DNA from: Pohlia nutans
Taxonomy: Eukaryota > Streptophyta > Bryopsida > Bryales > Mniaceae
Length of the DNA: 64,000 bases
Reading direction: 5' to 3'
NCBI GenBank assembly: GCA_022496805.1
Contig: CM040085.1
Coordinates: 44,545,811-44,609,810, forward strand
A program made the position numbers and the translations under genes. Of the stretch, positions 22,320 to 35,610 are shown piece by piece. The stretch's first letter is position 1, and every line of letters begins with the position of its first letter. The notes below the pieces were generated by a model that ran no database searches, was not told the DNA's origin, and saw nothing but the letters and a program-made list of their open reading frames with translations.

Positions 22320-25300
22320 GTGTAAATGTTAAGAAATTCGGATAACATTTCTAGAGGGTTGCCTGTAACTTGCACACGATATTACGCGGGTTTGGAAGCC
22401 TTCCCCAGATACATCCTGGATTATCAAATGTTTAATGACCCACCGGTGTACGAACGTTGACAACGTTAGCACACAATATGCTGGACGTCTCTTGTTACAT
22501 TACATGACAACAGAGTCATTCATGAGCATTTTGAACTTGCAAATTTTAAATCATCAATTGCACACTAGCTTGTGACATCGGAAGCAGCTCCTTGGAGGCT
22601 TACGCGACAACCACTTCTCAAACCTCCCGTCACCGGCCAAACTAACTTACAAATTAGACTTCAAACATATAACAAAAAGTAGTCTTTTGACTGCAATGCA
22701 GAAAACCCATGTAGGGAAACGACTGTAGGAGGAAGAAAAGTGGTCGATTTGGCCGAGGCCGCCATCTTTTGAATTCTTTTGTGCTCTGCTTTGGAGCTCC
22801 CTTTGTTGCTAAAACGTGCAGCTCTAGCTAGTGCTAGGTAGCGAGGGTGTGGCAAGGCAGGTTTTGTTTAGCTTTGCAGGTTTTTTGTATCATGAGGTTC
22901 CCGAAGTCAACTTTCTCTCAAAAGGTGCAATAAATAAATGACAGACCATGGGCTTCGGGAACACGTAACATTCTTTAGCAGCCCCATTGTTCACCCTTGG
23001 GAATCGGCATTGTAGGCTAGAATCATTGCAGGAATCGTAATCTTCTAGAGAATGAAAGTCATCCCTAGTTAATGATGGCTTGGCAACTCAACAAACTTCT
23101 TTCTTTTTTTAAAATAGTTTTTACATGTTCCACATCATCAATCCTTTGTTCATATGTTGATTCTCTGCACAAGCAAAAGGGTGTGTTGCAATACTAGCTA
23201 AAGAATGATATGTATGGGATCGAGTTATAGTGTTAAACATAATAATTTTATCTTTTGTTCCTTTCTAAACTCTTAACTGCCTACAGTGACGAACAAAACT
23301 GAGTATTGATTTGAAACTTTTCCATTCAAACAACCATACCATGAGCATCAATAGGCAAAGTCCAAAAGTGAATATGAAAAAGTTATAGTATGCGACATAT
23401 AACACATTACTATGGAAGTTTGAAGAAAAACTCAATTGTGATTTGAAAAAAAATGAATTTCAAAATTAGCCATGTCTAAAACTTGGTTTTGTGCGCTATA
23501 ATTCGGAACTACTTTAAATTTTGTCAATTTTTCTTAGAGCTTCAAAAAAAAAATTTGTGCCTTGGCATGTTGGTATACATCATTTTAGATTGTTGTACAC
23601 GAAAATTGAAGGAAGTTGACATTTATAGAATTTAAAATATTCACAATTTGACAAACATGCAAATGATGTTGGTTCTCACGATATTTGAATATTTTTTTGG
23701 AATAGAGAGCATGGGACTGCATTGGCCATTGTAGAGAGTGCATAGGTTGCAACATGAACCATTGTTACATCTTAATGCCCTTGCATTTGAAATTGTAGTT
23801 GAATAGGCCAATGCATTCAATTTATATATTAGAGTTGTATGATGCAATTTTTTGGTCAAACTTTTTTGTACAAAGTCTAGAGTTCATAATCAATCAACCA
23901 ATTACTTATTCATTGTTAATTTTTTTATTTTTTTATTAATTGAACTCTTTCATTAAACTCTGGTGTTTTATAGTACTTTGTTTTTGCAGATATACATATT
24001 CTTGAAATTTTCTAGAATGTCCTTAGAATATCCTGAGAGAACTCTTTAAATGAATTTTAAAAAACCCTATTTATTTCTAAATTGGTTAATTTATTTGCCT
24101 CAACGAAAGATAAATCTCTTGTATAATTTTCACACCTGAAGTTAAAATTTCTAAGTTACCTATGCAAGGTTGTATATCACAACAACAATATAAATTTGTA
24201 AGTGACATTCATAAAATATGTTTAAAACATAGTAAGGATTATATGAATGTATTATAAAACCAAAAATAGGATGTTGCATCTCTTTCGGAAGATGCTCGAA
24301 CACAATGGTAAGCAAAGGGGATCCCGGGAATGATGTCTTGGACCTTGCAAGAAACAATGTAGGGAACCAAGAGTGCTCCAAACAAACAACACATAATAGC
24401 GTCATGTGTGAGGTTGATATGGTAATGTTAGAACGCGCAAATCATAGGTGTGGGTCAAAAGTTATGGCTCTTCAAAGTTGAAAGTGTCTCAGGACTTTAT
24501 AAATTAGAATTGAGGGTGAGACTCAAGGTTCTTGATGCCACCTTGAATGAAGTAAGGCATGTTAAATATTGTTGGAAAACTAAGGAGAAGATCTATTCAG
24601 TTTACTAAGGCTCAAAAGGAGCAAAACCACGGCTTAGAAGTTATGGCTCAACAAAGGAGAGAATTAAAGTTGCTACCCCTTTAAGATCCAAATATTCGGA
24701 AGGCCATAAATTCCTCAATATGGGTTGGAATGAAAAAAAAAGTGAATACATCATTGCAATCTACTCAAAGAGTAAATCACAAAATAGGCTTGCATTTGAA
24801 ATTTCGATAATTGAGGTAGAAGTTACGCCGATTGGAAGTTCGGAGGTCTCTTGAGGGATTTTTTTTAGGCTATGACAAAGAAATGGATGGTGTCCTTCAC
24901 CAAGGGGATGGGGGTTGATGTGTGGGAGCTTGCCGAAGGTTGTAGAGAGTACTACGAGATGGAAGAGGTCTTTCTCCTTAACTAAGGTGAGCCACGTGGC
25001 TTTGAGAAAACCGTGACCTATTCAACTAAAAACCAACTTCATTATCATGTTGTTTTTGACACACAAAAGTGGTTATTAGACTATTTATATTGAATCAAGA
25101 TGTTATCAATTAATATGTTGATCTCCTATCAACACATATCCAAACTTGTAATTTTCATAACCAAATCAACAGAAATCTAGTAGAATTCTACTGTTTTGGG
25201 CAATGGGGTGTTTTTATGGTTGGGGTGTCTATGTGGTCAAATTTTTTTTTTGGATAGTGTGTAAATATCCATATTTTCCATTAACACTAATAATTACAAG

Positions 25301-25679
25301 AATAATTAATTACGGATTTTTTTAAAATGGAATCTTTTCAAATTATTTGGAATCTTTCTAGTACATTTATATTATTTTGGAATCATTATTTTGGAATCTT
25401 TTTAAATATGATCTACCTTTATGTAGTAGGAATTGAGGAAAAAAATTGCCATTACCAAATCTTCAATAAAACATGTCAATCAAGGCATTAACGAGTCCTA
25501 TTGCAACATGTAACCATCAATAAATATTACACATTTGGATACAAATGCATGCAATTAATAGTATTTTTGAATTAACTTATTTCAAAGATTTTTTTTATTC
25601 CCTTTTCTAAAAATTTAATAAATTTGCTCAAAAATATAGTTAATAGGCCAATAATAATTAAATGTCCAAGGGTTTTCCT
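22320..25679. other. Gene-free intergenic DNA
   Basis: No gene supported on either strand. Some phrases (for example 'aaaagttatggctcttcaaag' near 24,455) resemble 28,810-28,840, hinting at decayed repeats. No complete element is found. Confidence 0.4.
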
Positions 25680-27111
25680 CGTTTTTGAGGGTCATTTTCA
25701 CAACCTTTCTTCCATTAATTTAAGAATTATTTTTTTGTACATTATAGTGTACACCAAAATGAAGCAAAATATACAATTTATTACCTTAATTGATCAAATT
25801 AGCAATTTTTTTCATTGCTACAAAGTAGGTCATTAAAAAGTGCTCTGGAGATCATTTATTGGATTTTCCTCAATTAGAATGACCAGATGAAGCTAAATTA
25901 TAAATTCAAAAAACTGAAAAAATAATCTTTCATTTGACATTCTTTGGAAAAAAAAAAAAACAACATGATAGAATATAACCTCATGAAATTATGCATGGTC
26001 CAAGTTTAGTTGATGTCAAGATATAAAAAAAAATTATGTGTATGTGTATATCTCACTTAATATTAAATATTATAATAAATAAACAACAGATGGGTTGGGG
26101 AATTTTGGAAGGGTGATTTTTTACTTTTTTTGCTACAATTTTGAAGCTTAAAATATCATTTTTTTGACACAAACGGCCATCTTAGGTGTCTTGGGCACTT
26201 TATAGTTAACCCTTAACCCCTAAAGGACCATGCTCATGCCTAATAATTTATCACTTCTCGTGATACTTTCAAAAACGCAATTGTATCTCTCAAGTGGTGT
26301 TCATGTAGAAAACTTGACCGTTCAAGCTCAAAAAGAACTTAGTTGTGAGATTGTGTATCAATTTTCGAGACAATCTACCGTATGGATTACATGATTATAA
26401 AGTTTGATCATGAGTTGCTTTCTAAATTTTTGAGCAAAATCAATAGGTCATTCTCTGCAAACATTCTCATACATTCTAAAACCATGATTAGCGTTTGAAA
26501 TTTCAGGGGCATACAAAGATGTATTATATCTGGGTGCTCACAAAATGTTGTTCTAAAACTAAACACAACAACAATGATTGATTCCGAATGATTGACTTGT
26601 TGGTAACCGGGTGAGCCAGTGTTTGTGATCGTTATTAATAATTGCACTATTTAAAATGTGAAAAGATTTCAAAGGATTTTAGGAATATTCCAAAATAATA
26701 TTAAATATTTTATAAAATATTCCAATCATTATCAAAAGATTCCATTTTAAATAAGTTTAAACATTTTCAGTAGTTATTATATAGTGTTAATGACGCGCTA
26801 ATGGCAAATGTTTTACATATTGTATACTTTTATTTTGACAAATCTGACGCCTTTGGTTAGTGTGAAAAGGTCCTTGAAGTCATCAACCTCTCTAACTACC
26901 ATGTTCCAAAATCATCTGCATTGACGTTTTAGTTTTTTCCCGGCGGATCAATCAATGTAATTGCACATCTTGAATGATTTTTGTGTTCTTGAAATGAATA
27001 TCTACAAATCTCTAATCAACATCGAGTCAAAATTATGGAATCCAAATAAATTACTAAAGTAATGAAATTATTCTTGCACACAACCTGTCCTCATGGTCCT
27101 TTAGAGGTTAA
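25680..27111 (+). repeat. ~1.45-kb duplicated block, copy 1, containing a TTAA element
   Basis: Direct match to 33,440-34,905. The inner part 26,213-27,111 is a TTAA element (left TTAACCCCTAAAGGACC, right ATGGTCCTTTAGAGGTTAA). The match extends about 530 bp left of that element (for example GTGTACACCAAAATGAA). The duplicated unit is therefore larger than the TTAA element itself. Confidence 0.75.
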
Positions 27112-27350
27112 GATTTGAAGGATTCCCATGAAAGATTCATGATTCTAAATTGACCATAATCATTGATCATATTTTTGAAAGTATAATTTAAGTGGGGATT
27201 CTTTTAAATCATTAGACTAAGTAAAGATGATTGCACATGTTGGTTCAATTTGGTTCTTTTTTTAAACAAGAGACATCTTTATATGAAGTCTTAAAAAGTG
27301 CATAAAAATTGTAAGGCCCAAAATGGGCTTCTTCGTCTTCAAAGGATTAA
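27108..27350 (+). mobile_element. TTAA-type MITE (family A)
   Basis: 243 bp. The left end shares TTAA 27,108-27,111 with the preceding element. Right end GGGCTTCTTCGTCTTCAAAG plus GATTAA. The interior matches family A ('attcatgattcta', 'gatcatatttttgaaa', 'gcacatgttggt'). Confidence 0.6.
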
Positions 27351-27494
27351 AGTCAACAGCTATGGTTAAATAAAATAAAATAAAATGTAGGCAATTTAAA
27401 ATTTTATATCTCACACTAGTTGAGAAACAATAGACGCAAGACACCCTCATTATTAGTTCTTAGGGTTTTATGGTATTGAAGTTATTTTCCTAGC

Positions 27495-28070
27495 TTAACC
27501 CCTCAAGGACCAAGGCTGGTTTTCCAAGTTCGGTCAGCTCACTGTGGAATGAGTATTGATCCTCAATTCTTGAGATTTTTTGTGGTGATTCTACTCTTTG
27601 TAACGAAGATGGGATGGTAATTTGTGTACGTATGTGATATATAAATCAAAAGATACAATCATGCAAAGGTGAAAAACCTAACTGCAGGTAGGTCATGAAA
27701 ATTTTCATACAATGAGCTATGCATCTGAATTTTTGCACACAATGAGCTAACACCCTCATGCACACAATTGCCAAATTCATTTTACCAAATTTGAGATTAA
27801 ACTTTGCATTTTCGGCATTTTCAAAAAGTTTCAAATATGGGCAGCATGCCAAAAAAAAAAGGTGCAACCAACTTTGAAGCTTATAATCTTACTATTGAAG
27901 AACCCTGAACGGTTGAAAATTTGTAGGTTGTAATAAATTCAAGTTGCTTGAAATATCCTACGGTTGGATTGGTCAAAAAGGTCATAGATCAAAAAATATT
28001 TGTCTTTTTATGAGAAGGGGTACTTTGGAGTGTTTGGAGAGGAACATAGCTGTGGTCCTATAGGGGTTAA
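27495..28070. mobile_element. TTAA-flanked element, TTAACCCCTCAAGGACC subtype
   Basis: 576 bp. Left TTAACCCCTCAAGGACC, right GTGGTCCTATAGGGGTTAA. Non-coding. It lies 7 bp before the next TTAA element. Confidence 0.65.
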
Positions 28071-28076
28071 CATACT

Positions 28077-28895
28077 TTAACCCCTAAGCGTCCCTAGTTT
28101 TTTTGGGCTTAAAACCACCATTGCTTTTGATGTGTTATAGGTTTAAATGTAAGTGAGGTCTAGAAATCTCAACCGTAAAATCTTGTAATATACATGTTGT
28201 AGATGATGTGGATCAAATTTGGGGTCATTTGGCCATATAGATTGCAAGATCATAGTGTTTTAGTGTTAAAAAAGGATGCTGAAATTTTCCTAGCAACACA
28301 GTTAGAGGTGAAATTCATTTTCAAAATTACTCAAATTAAAAAACTTTGAACTATAAAGTAGTTCAAATCATCATACAAACACATTGGTGCAAAAAAAAAC
28401 TCATGAAAAAATTTAATGTGCCCTAAAATGGCCTTGCAATGTCAAAAAGTAGCCCGAAAAGTGACCCATTAGACCCAAAACGCAAAAACTATCCAAAATA
28501 GACTCGTGCACTAAAATGATTCCTAAACATTCAGAACAACATGGATTGACATGAAAATTTTACCATGATAACTAAACTTCAAGGGAAATACAACTCAACA
28601 ATTTTGATTGAAAATGGACATAGGATGAAGGAGATACAAGCCTCCAAAGTTGCAGCCATCAAAATTCACAACTACTGTCCAAAAAAAAGACCCCTACTTT
28701 CAAATGATCACCAAAAATTCAATACATCTTGGATTGATCTGAAATTTTCACCACTCAAATCATACATCATTTGGTTGACTTTTTCCAAAATTTTATTGAA
28801 ATCAAACATTTCTTGCAAAAGTTATAGCTCTTTGAAGGTGAAAGTACCCCCAAAAAATGTGCAAAATATGCACGCCGGGACGAGTAAGGGTTCAG
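28077..28895. mobile_element. TTAA element, TTAACCCCTAAGCGTCC subtype, right end decayed
   Basis: Left TTAACCCCTAAGCGTCC. The likely right end GCAAAATATGCACGCCGGGA matches the right end of the element at 29,760-30,334 (GCAAAATATGCATGGTTGGG) but has lost its TTAA. Confidence 0.5.
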
Positions 28896-29211
28896 TTCAA
28901 TTTTTTAAAAGTAAAAAATAACAGAAAATCCAAAAACCCAAAAATTGTTGATCTTAAAGGTCTGATTTTACAATTTCCAATCAAGATGTGTTATAATCTT
29001 CTTCATTATTCAATGGATTTTTATGAATTTTTTTCATGTGTACTAATTGTTAGGTGCAAAATACATCTAAATGGTTAGATTTTTGAAAAATAACTTATAG
29101 ATTTAGAGTTACAAAGCCTAAATTCAGCATAGTTCTAAACTAGGTGAAATGGTGTTTGACATTAATAAATAACAAGAAAAAACATGGACTTGTACAAAGC
29201 AATTCATATAT

Positions 29212-29376
29212 AGTGTCGTGGATAGGACAAGTGCATGAGAAGCACGAGCTATTGGGCTCGAATCTGGGTGACTCCAAGGGGCGGAGCCCATTAGTCTAGC
29301 ATGGGTCTCGCCACAAATTATTTTTCAGGCAAGCCAAAATTCCCAAGCGTAATTCTGTTTTTTTTTTTTTTTTTTT
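29212..29376 (+). mobile_element. Candidate tRNA-derived SINE
   Basis: The head contains tRNA-like arms: GTC...GAC as a D-stem around GTGGATAG, and a perfect anticodon arm GTGC-ATGAGAA-GCAC with T33 and GAG anticodon. A box-B-like GGCTCGAATCT follows. The T-stem does not pair, so it is not a functional tRNA. The unit ends in about 20 T, the tail type common in plant SINEs. No target duplication seen. Confidence 0.45.
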
Positions 29377-29759
29377 GTCCAATTTACTACTCCAGAAACC
29401 AACATGATTGTACTCACCAATGGCCCAAACAACTTGGCATTTAAAGCATCTAACATCAACTAAATTTTGCTAAAAAGCTCATGCGTTCTCTGGTAGTATG
29501 CGGTGTAAGGTTAGTGTTGGGGTCTCACTCCCCCCCTTTTGGTATTGTGAAGTCATTGGTTGCACCTCTTAATACCGGTTAGAAGACGTCCCGCTCCACA
29601 CTAGGCCAATACCGAAGTGTCCCAGGTAGTAAACTATGCATCATAAGTCTTGCAACATTATAAAAAATCTGAAGCCCCCCAAAGGTTGTGAGTTCTCATG
29701 TATAAATATATTAAAAATAAAACAAAAATAAAATTCAATATGATGTGAATTTGTAGCCT

Positions 29760-30334
29760 TTAACCCCTGAACGTTCTTACCCTTTTCAGATTTGGCAGTT
29801 TTTCAAAGATGCATTATAAAATGCAACTAAGAGGGATATTTTCAAGTTGATGAATGAATAAAAGTTGTACATTATGAATTTTAGATTCTATCCATACAGT
29901 TAGATTTGCGATTGCTATCACCAATATTTGTGTATTAAATTTCAAACTTAAAATTTAACACTCTTTCGTAATATGATTACGAATAAGATATTGACACTCT
30001 AATAATGAAATTTGTTGTGATGGGTTGAAATGTAATACTCTAAGTGTAGTGATTTTTGGAGATTTTTTGGTTGCTTAATTTTAGTAGTTGACTTTTTCAA
30101 GAGCACTTTTAGACTAAAATCTTCGAAATTTTGGGTGGAACACTACAACATGAAATGAGGCATAAAAATTTGACAAATTATCCCCTTTCTAATCGGATCA
30201 CACATGTACGGAGCTAACTTCCCATAAAAGTTTCAATAAGAAATCCACACTGCAAAAGTGCATGATGGATGAAAAAACGAACTTCAAATCCGTACATCAT
30301 GCAAAATATGCATGGTTGGGCGGTTAGGGGTTAA
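29760..30334. mobile_element. TTAA-flanked element, TTAACCCCTGAACGTTC subtype
   Basis: 575 bp. Left TTAACCCCTGAACGTTC, right GGGCGGTTAGGGGTTAA. Non-coding, AT-rich interior. Confidence 0.6.
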
Positions 30335-30860
30335 AGGGCGTGAAATTGTTTATAAGGTGAGATTACTAAGGGCCTAGTTGAGGAGTTGAGCATCAACTAA
30401 GTGCAATGTGTGTCAATGGCGAGTAAATGTTGTTAGCGGGCACTTGAAAACTTGTGGAAGTTCCGCCTCGTGTCATCAAATGAAGCGATCAATTGTCTTG
30501 TGGCAGTTAAGTGTGAGAGTTCCTAAGTGTTCTAGAATAAGTATGGGAGATAAAATTGTGGGTGTGCAACATGTGCAATATTAGCAAATTGTATTTGTTG
30601 CCACTTAAGAAGTTCAACATCATTCATTTAGACAAATGGAATTCACCATATCAAAGTGAGGTGGCGGGTGCGCAACATAAGAACTATCTTTTTCTTAATT
30701 TTTTTTTGAAATCTATTAAAATGTTGAAAATATTAAGTTAATATTAGAACTATTTTATTAAGAAAATTGAACTATAATAATTTGATTATAAAATACAAAT
30801 CAAAAACATAAAATTTGTAACACACAATATTGATTGCATACTTTAGAACACAAAATATAC

Positions 30861-30922
<62 letters not shown>

Positions 30923-33439
30923 ACAAATGAAATTTAAAGTCGACCATTCTATATTCTTATTAAACTAGTTGTGCATATCAATCAAATGTTATATCAACGA
31001 ATCATCTTCTAAGCCACAACCATATTAGTATTTCTTTACATCTTTATACACACTATTCAAAATCCACCTTTATTGACATCTAGAAAACAAAGACACACAC
31101 TTTATATGTGTATGTATATATATATAATGGAGAAATGGATAAATGTTGTTTTGAATGTTGTTTGGAGAATTTAAATAGAACTAAAGACATGGAACCGATT
31201 AACCAAATGCCATATATAATCTATAGGTTTTGATTTAAGCTGTCATTGCATTCCATTTACATATTTTTGGAGATATATGTTATATAGTATGGAATATAGA
31301 TAGTCATCAAATAAATCTAATATTGGATGATTACCTGGATGATCATTGAACTTTTTTCACCTCAAATTCTTAAGATGGAAGATATTGCTCTATAAAAGAG
31401 CCCGTATGAGAGTTTACGAAGTTTAATTCTAGTTTAGACACTAGGGTCTCATATGCGATTCCCTGTGTGATTTCCCTGCGAGTCCCACTTTTCCCAGTGA
31501 ATCTTAAAGCTGCTTATTCACTAGTTTAATGTTGACTCACCTGCTTATAAAAAGAAAGTTTAACAAGTGTCAACTCTTGAGGCTCGGTGGGAAAAGTGAG
31601 ACTAAAAGGGAAACGCACACATGGGAACTAATATGAGCTCCCTATGAGACTAGCACCCTCGCTAGCACCCCCTAATTCCACAACCTATAAAGTGGTGGAA
31701 AATCTATTTTGTCACCTTTTAAATCTATGCACTTTACAATTGTGTGTAACCTCAACTTCAACGCTAACCTCCACTAATGTTGCAACAAAAGCTTCACAAT
31801 CGCAATTACCTTTTCAATCTATGAACTTGGTCCCTTGGTCGGCTCTTTTAGGCTTGGAGGAACTTGTGGGAACTCTCTTTTAGCATCGGGGAGGTCATGA
31901 GTTCCATCTTCCTCTGCCGTGTAGGGCCTTGTTTTAGATTATTCTCCAACTCACCATAGACTAGTGTTGTAGTCTCTTTGAACTAGAAACGAGTTTTTAA
32001 GGTGAGTGTAAGGTGAGTTTCCACTATGAGACACTCTTTTCAATTAACTCTATTGCATCAAAAGCTTTAGAATCATTGTTTAGGTCGTGGATTCAACCTA
32101 TATACAAATTTTTGTGGAAAATAAAATATTCGTCCGATTTTTTTATTCGACTTAGATTGTCCATGATACTAATTTTCCAGCAACATAAAAAACAAAAAAA
32201 ATTAAAATTAAAATTAAGAAAGTAAGTCAAGACAATAATACCCAATGGCAGCCTTTTGGAAGCTATCAATCAATTTTTATTTTTATTTTTTCGTCTTTTT
32301 CAAAGTTTTCTTTTTCTTTTCCTGAAGAAAATGAAGAGATTCATTGCATTATTTTTCCTTTTTCCCCGCAAATAGAATCTAACAATCAAGATTCAGCAAA
32401 ACAAAAGTTGTGGCAGAAGGAGGTTAGGGAAACTCCTTTCCACCAAACATGGCCAATAGTATTTTAAAATAAAATTATAAGAATTAATTCATTTTACACA
32501 CACTGCTAACAGTATTTGTAAAGTCGAAGGGATGAGTGTGCTGTCTCTTTTTCTCTTTTGCAATCGACCCATCATTCTATTTCTGCTGCAAAACAAGAAA
32601 CTGATGGGCTTGAATGCAAATGACTCAATGAGGTTGTAAATAAATGATTTAAACCAAAAGTGATGGCCTTCAAGATGGCTCTTGTCCTGCTCACTCCCAC
32701 AAGTTTCTTGCTACCTTTGACACGACATGCATGGCCATATTCGTTTAATTGGGACTCTTTAAAATCTACAACTGACATAAATTCAACATGCAATTCAGGA
32801 AGCTTGAATTTAGTGATGGCTGTCTACTAACTTCTTCGGCACTAGGGGAAGATAGTCAGAATAGCTGGCAATTCAGGAAGCTTGACAGTGGTAATTTCAA
32901 TTAGAAAAAAATAAATTTCTCGGCCAGGGGTTCGCCTCTCGGTTCAATGTGATGGTTATCGTTCAATGCAATGGTTTTCGTTCATCCATCTGTTTCAAAA
33001 AAGAAACTTGTCTTGTGGCAGGGTCATAAAAAGCAAAAGCACCAAAGCTAAAAGAGTGTGGTTGACAACAACATTCCAATTTTGTCACTTGAATCAATGA
33101 AACTCCATGCAAATGTTAAAGAATTTATGAGAATAATGTACATGTTTTAATTTCTGTTGGTATTCCACTTCACTTAACTTACACAAAATAGTGCATTATC
33201 TAAATATTTACTGTTATTGTACAAGGATGCGTCATTTTCATCAATAATTATTGCAATAAATCATTTTTAGTAGAAAATTTAGCAAATCTTAATCTCAAGA
33301 GTTAACTCAGAGAGACCCATACGCCTCCGCGTGTACAAGTGGTGACTCATGAGGTAACCTTTTTCGGTGAGGCAACCTAAATGCACTATTTTTTACTCAT
33401 CATTCAACTCCATTGTCAAACCATAAACGTCATGCATTT
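30335..33439. other. Gene-free intergenic DNA
   Basis: No gene supported. It holds an AT dinucleotide run and a possible SINE-like piece (31,845-31,925, box-B-like GGTCATGAGTTCCATC, related to 35,500-35,600). Nothing else is recognised. Confidence 0.4.
30864..30919. repeat. (TA)28 microsatellite
   Basis: Uninterrupted TA dinucleotide run of about 56 bp. Confidence 0.95.
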
Positions 33440-34905
33440 TTTCTCGTTTTTGAGGATCATTTTCACAACTTTCCTCTCCCTTTTTGAGAAGTGTCCTTTT
33501 GTACATGATAGTGTACACCAAAATGAAACAAAATATGTAATTTATTACTTTAATTGATCAAATTAGCAATTTTTTCATTGCTCCAAAGTAGGTCATCAAA
33601 AAGTGCTCTTGAGAGCATTTTTGGTTTTTTTTTCAATTTGGATGACGGGATGAACCTGAAATTATAAATTAAAAGAATATATATATATATATGACACACT
33701 TTGTAAAAATAAAATAAAAAACAAAATAAAATAAACATGATTGGAAAAAATCTCATGGAAGTATGAATGGTGAAAAGTTTAGTTGGCTTTAGAATATGCA
33801 GAATTTTTGACATATATATCTTACTTAATATTGAATATTGAAGAGTAAACAATTCCAATAGATGAGTTGGGAAGTTTTTAATTTTTTAATTTTTTAATTT
33901 TTTTTTTCGTTTTTTGTTTTTTTTGTTTTTTGTTTTTTTTGTTTTTATTTCATCAAAAATAAATTAGCACTTATTTAGGTACCTCTAAATGAATAAAGAA
34001 CCTTTAACCTCTAAAAGACCATGCTCATCCCTAAAATTTTATCACTTCTAGTGATGCTTTCAAGAACACAACTATATTTCTCAATTGGTATTAATGTAGA
34101 AAAGTTCACCATTGAAACTCAAAAAGGCTTAGTCGTGAGATTGTATATCAATTTTCATGACAATCTATTGTACAAATTACATGATTATAAGGTTTGATCA
34201 TGAGTTATTTTTTGAAATTTTTTGAGCAAAATCAATTGTCATTCCCTACAAACATTCTCACAAATTCTAGAACCATCATTAGCATTTAAAATATGAGGGG
34301 CATACAAAGATGTGTTGTATCTAGGTGCTCACAAAAAATGATGTTCTAAACACAACAAGAATCATAGATTCTGAAAGATTGATATTTGGATGAAGTGAGT
34401 TGTTGGTGACATGTTGGTAACTGGCTGAGCTGGTGTTTGTAATCATTATTAAATTTTACACTACATAAAATGTGTAAAGATTCCCAAAGTCATAAAATAT
34501 ATAGAAAATATTCCAAATATTCCAAAAGTATTATATTTTAAATATATTAAAGAAATTCCTGTAATTATTACATAGTGTTAATGACACAGTAGTGGCAAAC
34601 ATTTTACATATTGCACATTTTTATTTTATGTTTTTGACAAATTTGAAGCCCTATAGTGAAAACATCCTATAGGTCATCAACATTCCTAACCACCATGTCC
34701 CAAATTCACTTGCGTTGACGTTTTAGTGTCTTCCTGGCATATCGATCAACGTAATTGCATATCTTGAAGAATTTTTGTGTTCTCGTAACGGACATCTACA
34801 ATTTTGTAGTTTACATTGAGTTTAAATTATGAAATCCAAATAAGTTACTAAAGAAATGAAACTATTCTTGAATACAATGTGTCCTCGCGGGCCTTATGGG
34901 TTTAA
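33440..34905 (+). repeat. ~1.45-kb duplicated block, copy 2, containing a TTAA element
   Basis: Direct counterpart of 25,680-27,111, about 7.8 kb downstream. Inner TTAA element is 34,004-34,905 (left TTAACCTCTAAAAGACC, right GGGCCTTATGGGTTTAA). A low-complexity T/A tract at 33,880-33,955 is specific to this copy. Confidence 0.75.
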
Positions 34906-34907
34906 AG

Positions 34908-35163
34908 TTAACTCCTACGAGTAAAGGACCAAAAAGCCCGAATTAGGTCTGATGTCTTTTTATTTTATCAAGTTTGAGTAATTTCTATATGGACTTCGTT
35001 TTGTTGAAATTTAGTTTTTTATTTTATTGTAATTAACACATGAAATACTTTTTAATTGATTCCAATGGTATAAAATTTGGTCCTATCTAAAATACATCTT
35101 CACAATATAGTTAGTTAAATTTGTCATTCTAAAACTATGAATCCTTCGTCCTTTAGAGGTTAA
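34908..35163 (-). mobile_element. TTAA-type MITE (family A), inverse orientation
   Basis: 256 bp. Left TTAACTCCTACGAGTAAAGG, right TCGTCCTTTAGAGGTTAA. Reverse-complement interior matches family A. It lies 2 bp from the preceding TTAA element, as in the 27.1-kb copy but in the opposite orientation. Confidence 0.7.
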
Positions 35164-35197
35164 TAATGAATCTACTAAATATACCAGTGGCACATAA

Positions 35198-35362
35198 TAT
35201 TCAGTAGCCTTCATGCCTACTGCCTTTTCTTCATGCACTCTGCTCATCACCTTGAGCCTCCACATGTCCACTTAGCTACTGATGAAGTATTGTTGAATGT
35301 ACAATATTCCACATCATCTACTGTAGAGCCAAAACAGAGACAGTGCATACTACTGAATGTTA
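35198..35362. repeat. Dispersed ~165-bp repeat, copy 2
   Basis: Direct match to 5,705-5,868 upstream of MLO gene 1 (CTCATCACCTTGAGCCTCCA, AATATTCCACA, CATCTACTGTAGAGCC). Confidence 0.6.
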
Positions 35363-35489
35363 TGGCATGTATAATATACTAAACATATTAAAGTTATCCA
35401 TGAAGTCGAGGTCATGTAGCTTGTCTCTTGACCAAAGTTTTTTCTATAAATAACTTTCGTCGTCCATCTTTGACATGAAGTGCCGGCTT

Positions 35490-35610
35490 GCTTGGTGTGG
35501 GGGTACGTGGAGATTCTCCCTTGGGAACTTGTGTGAGGTATGGAGGAGCTTCTTTGACATTGGGGAGGTTCAAAGTTCGAATCTCTCAAACAATGCAAAG
35601 TGTTGTTATT
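35490..35610 (+). mobile_element. Weak SINE-like fragment
   Basis: Contains GGTTCAAAGTTCGAATCTC, a box-B-like motif, preceded by GGAACTTGTGTGAGG-type sequence also seen near 31,865. Too degenerate for a firm call. Confidence 0.25.

Noticed and set aside
28565..28921. 118-codon plus-strand open frame
   Set aside because: It is within a TTAA element, Lys/Asn/Ile-rich as expected from AT-rich DNA, with no recognisable family.
29212..29280. Functional tRNA-Leu(GAG) gene
   Set aside because: The T-stem does not pair and no acceptor stem is seen; it fits a SINE head better.
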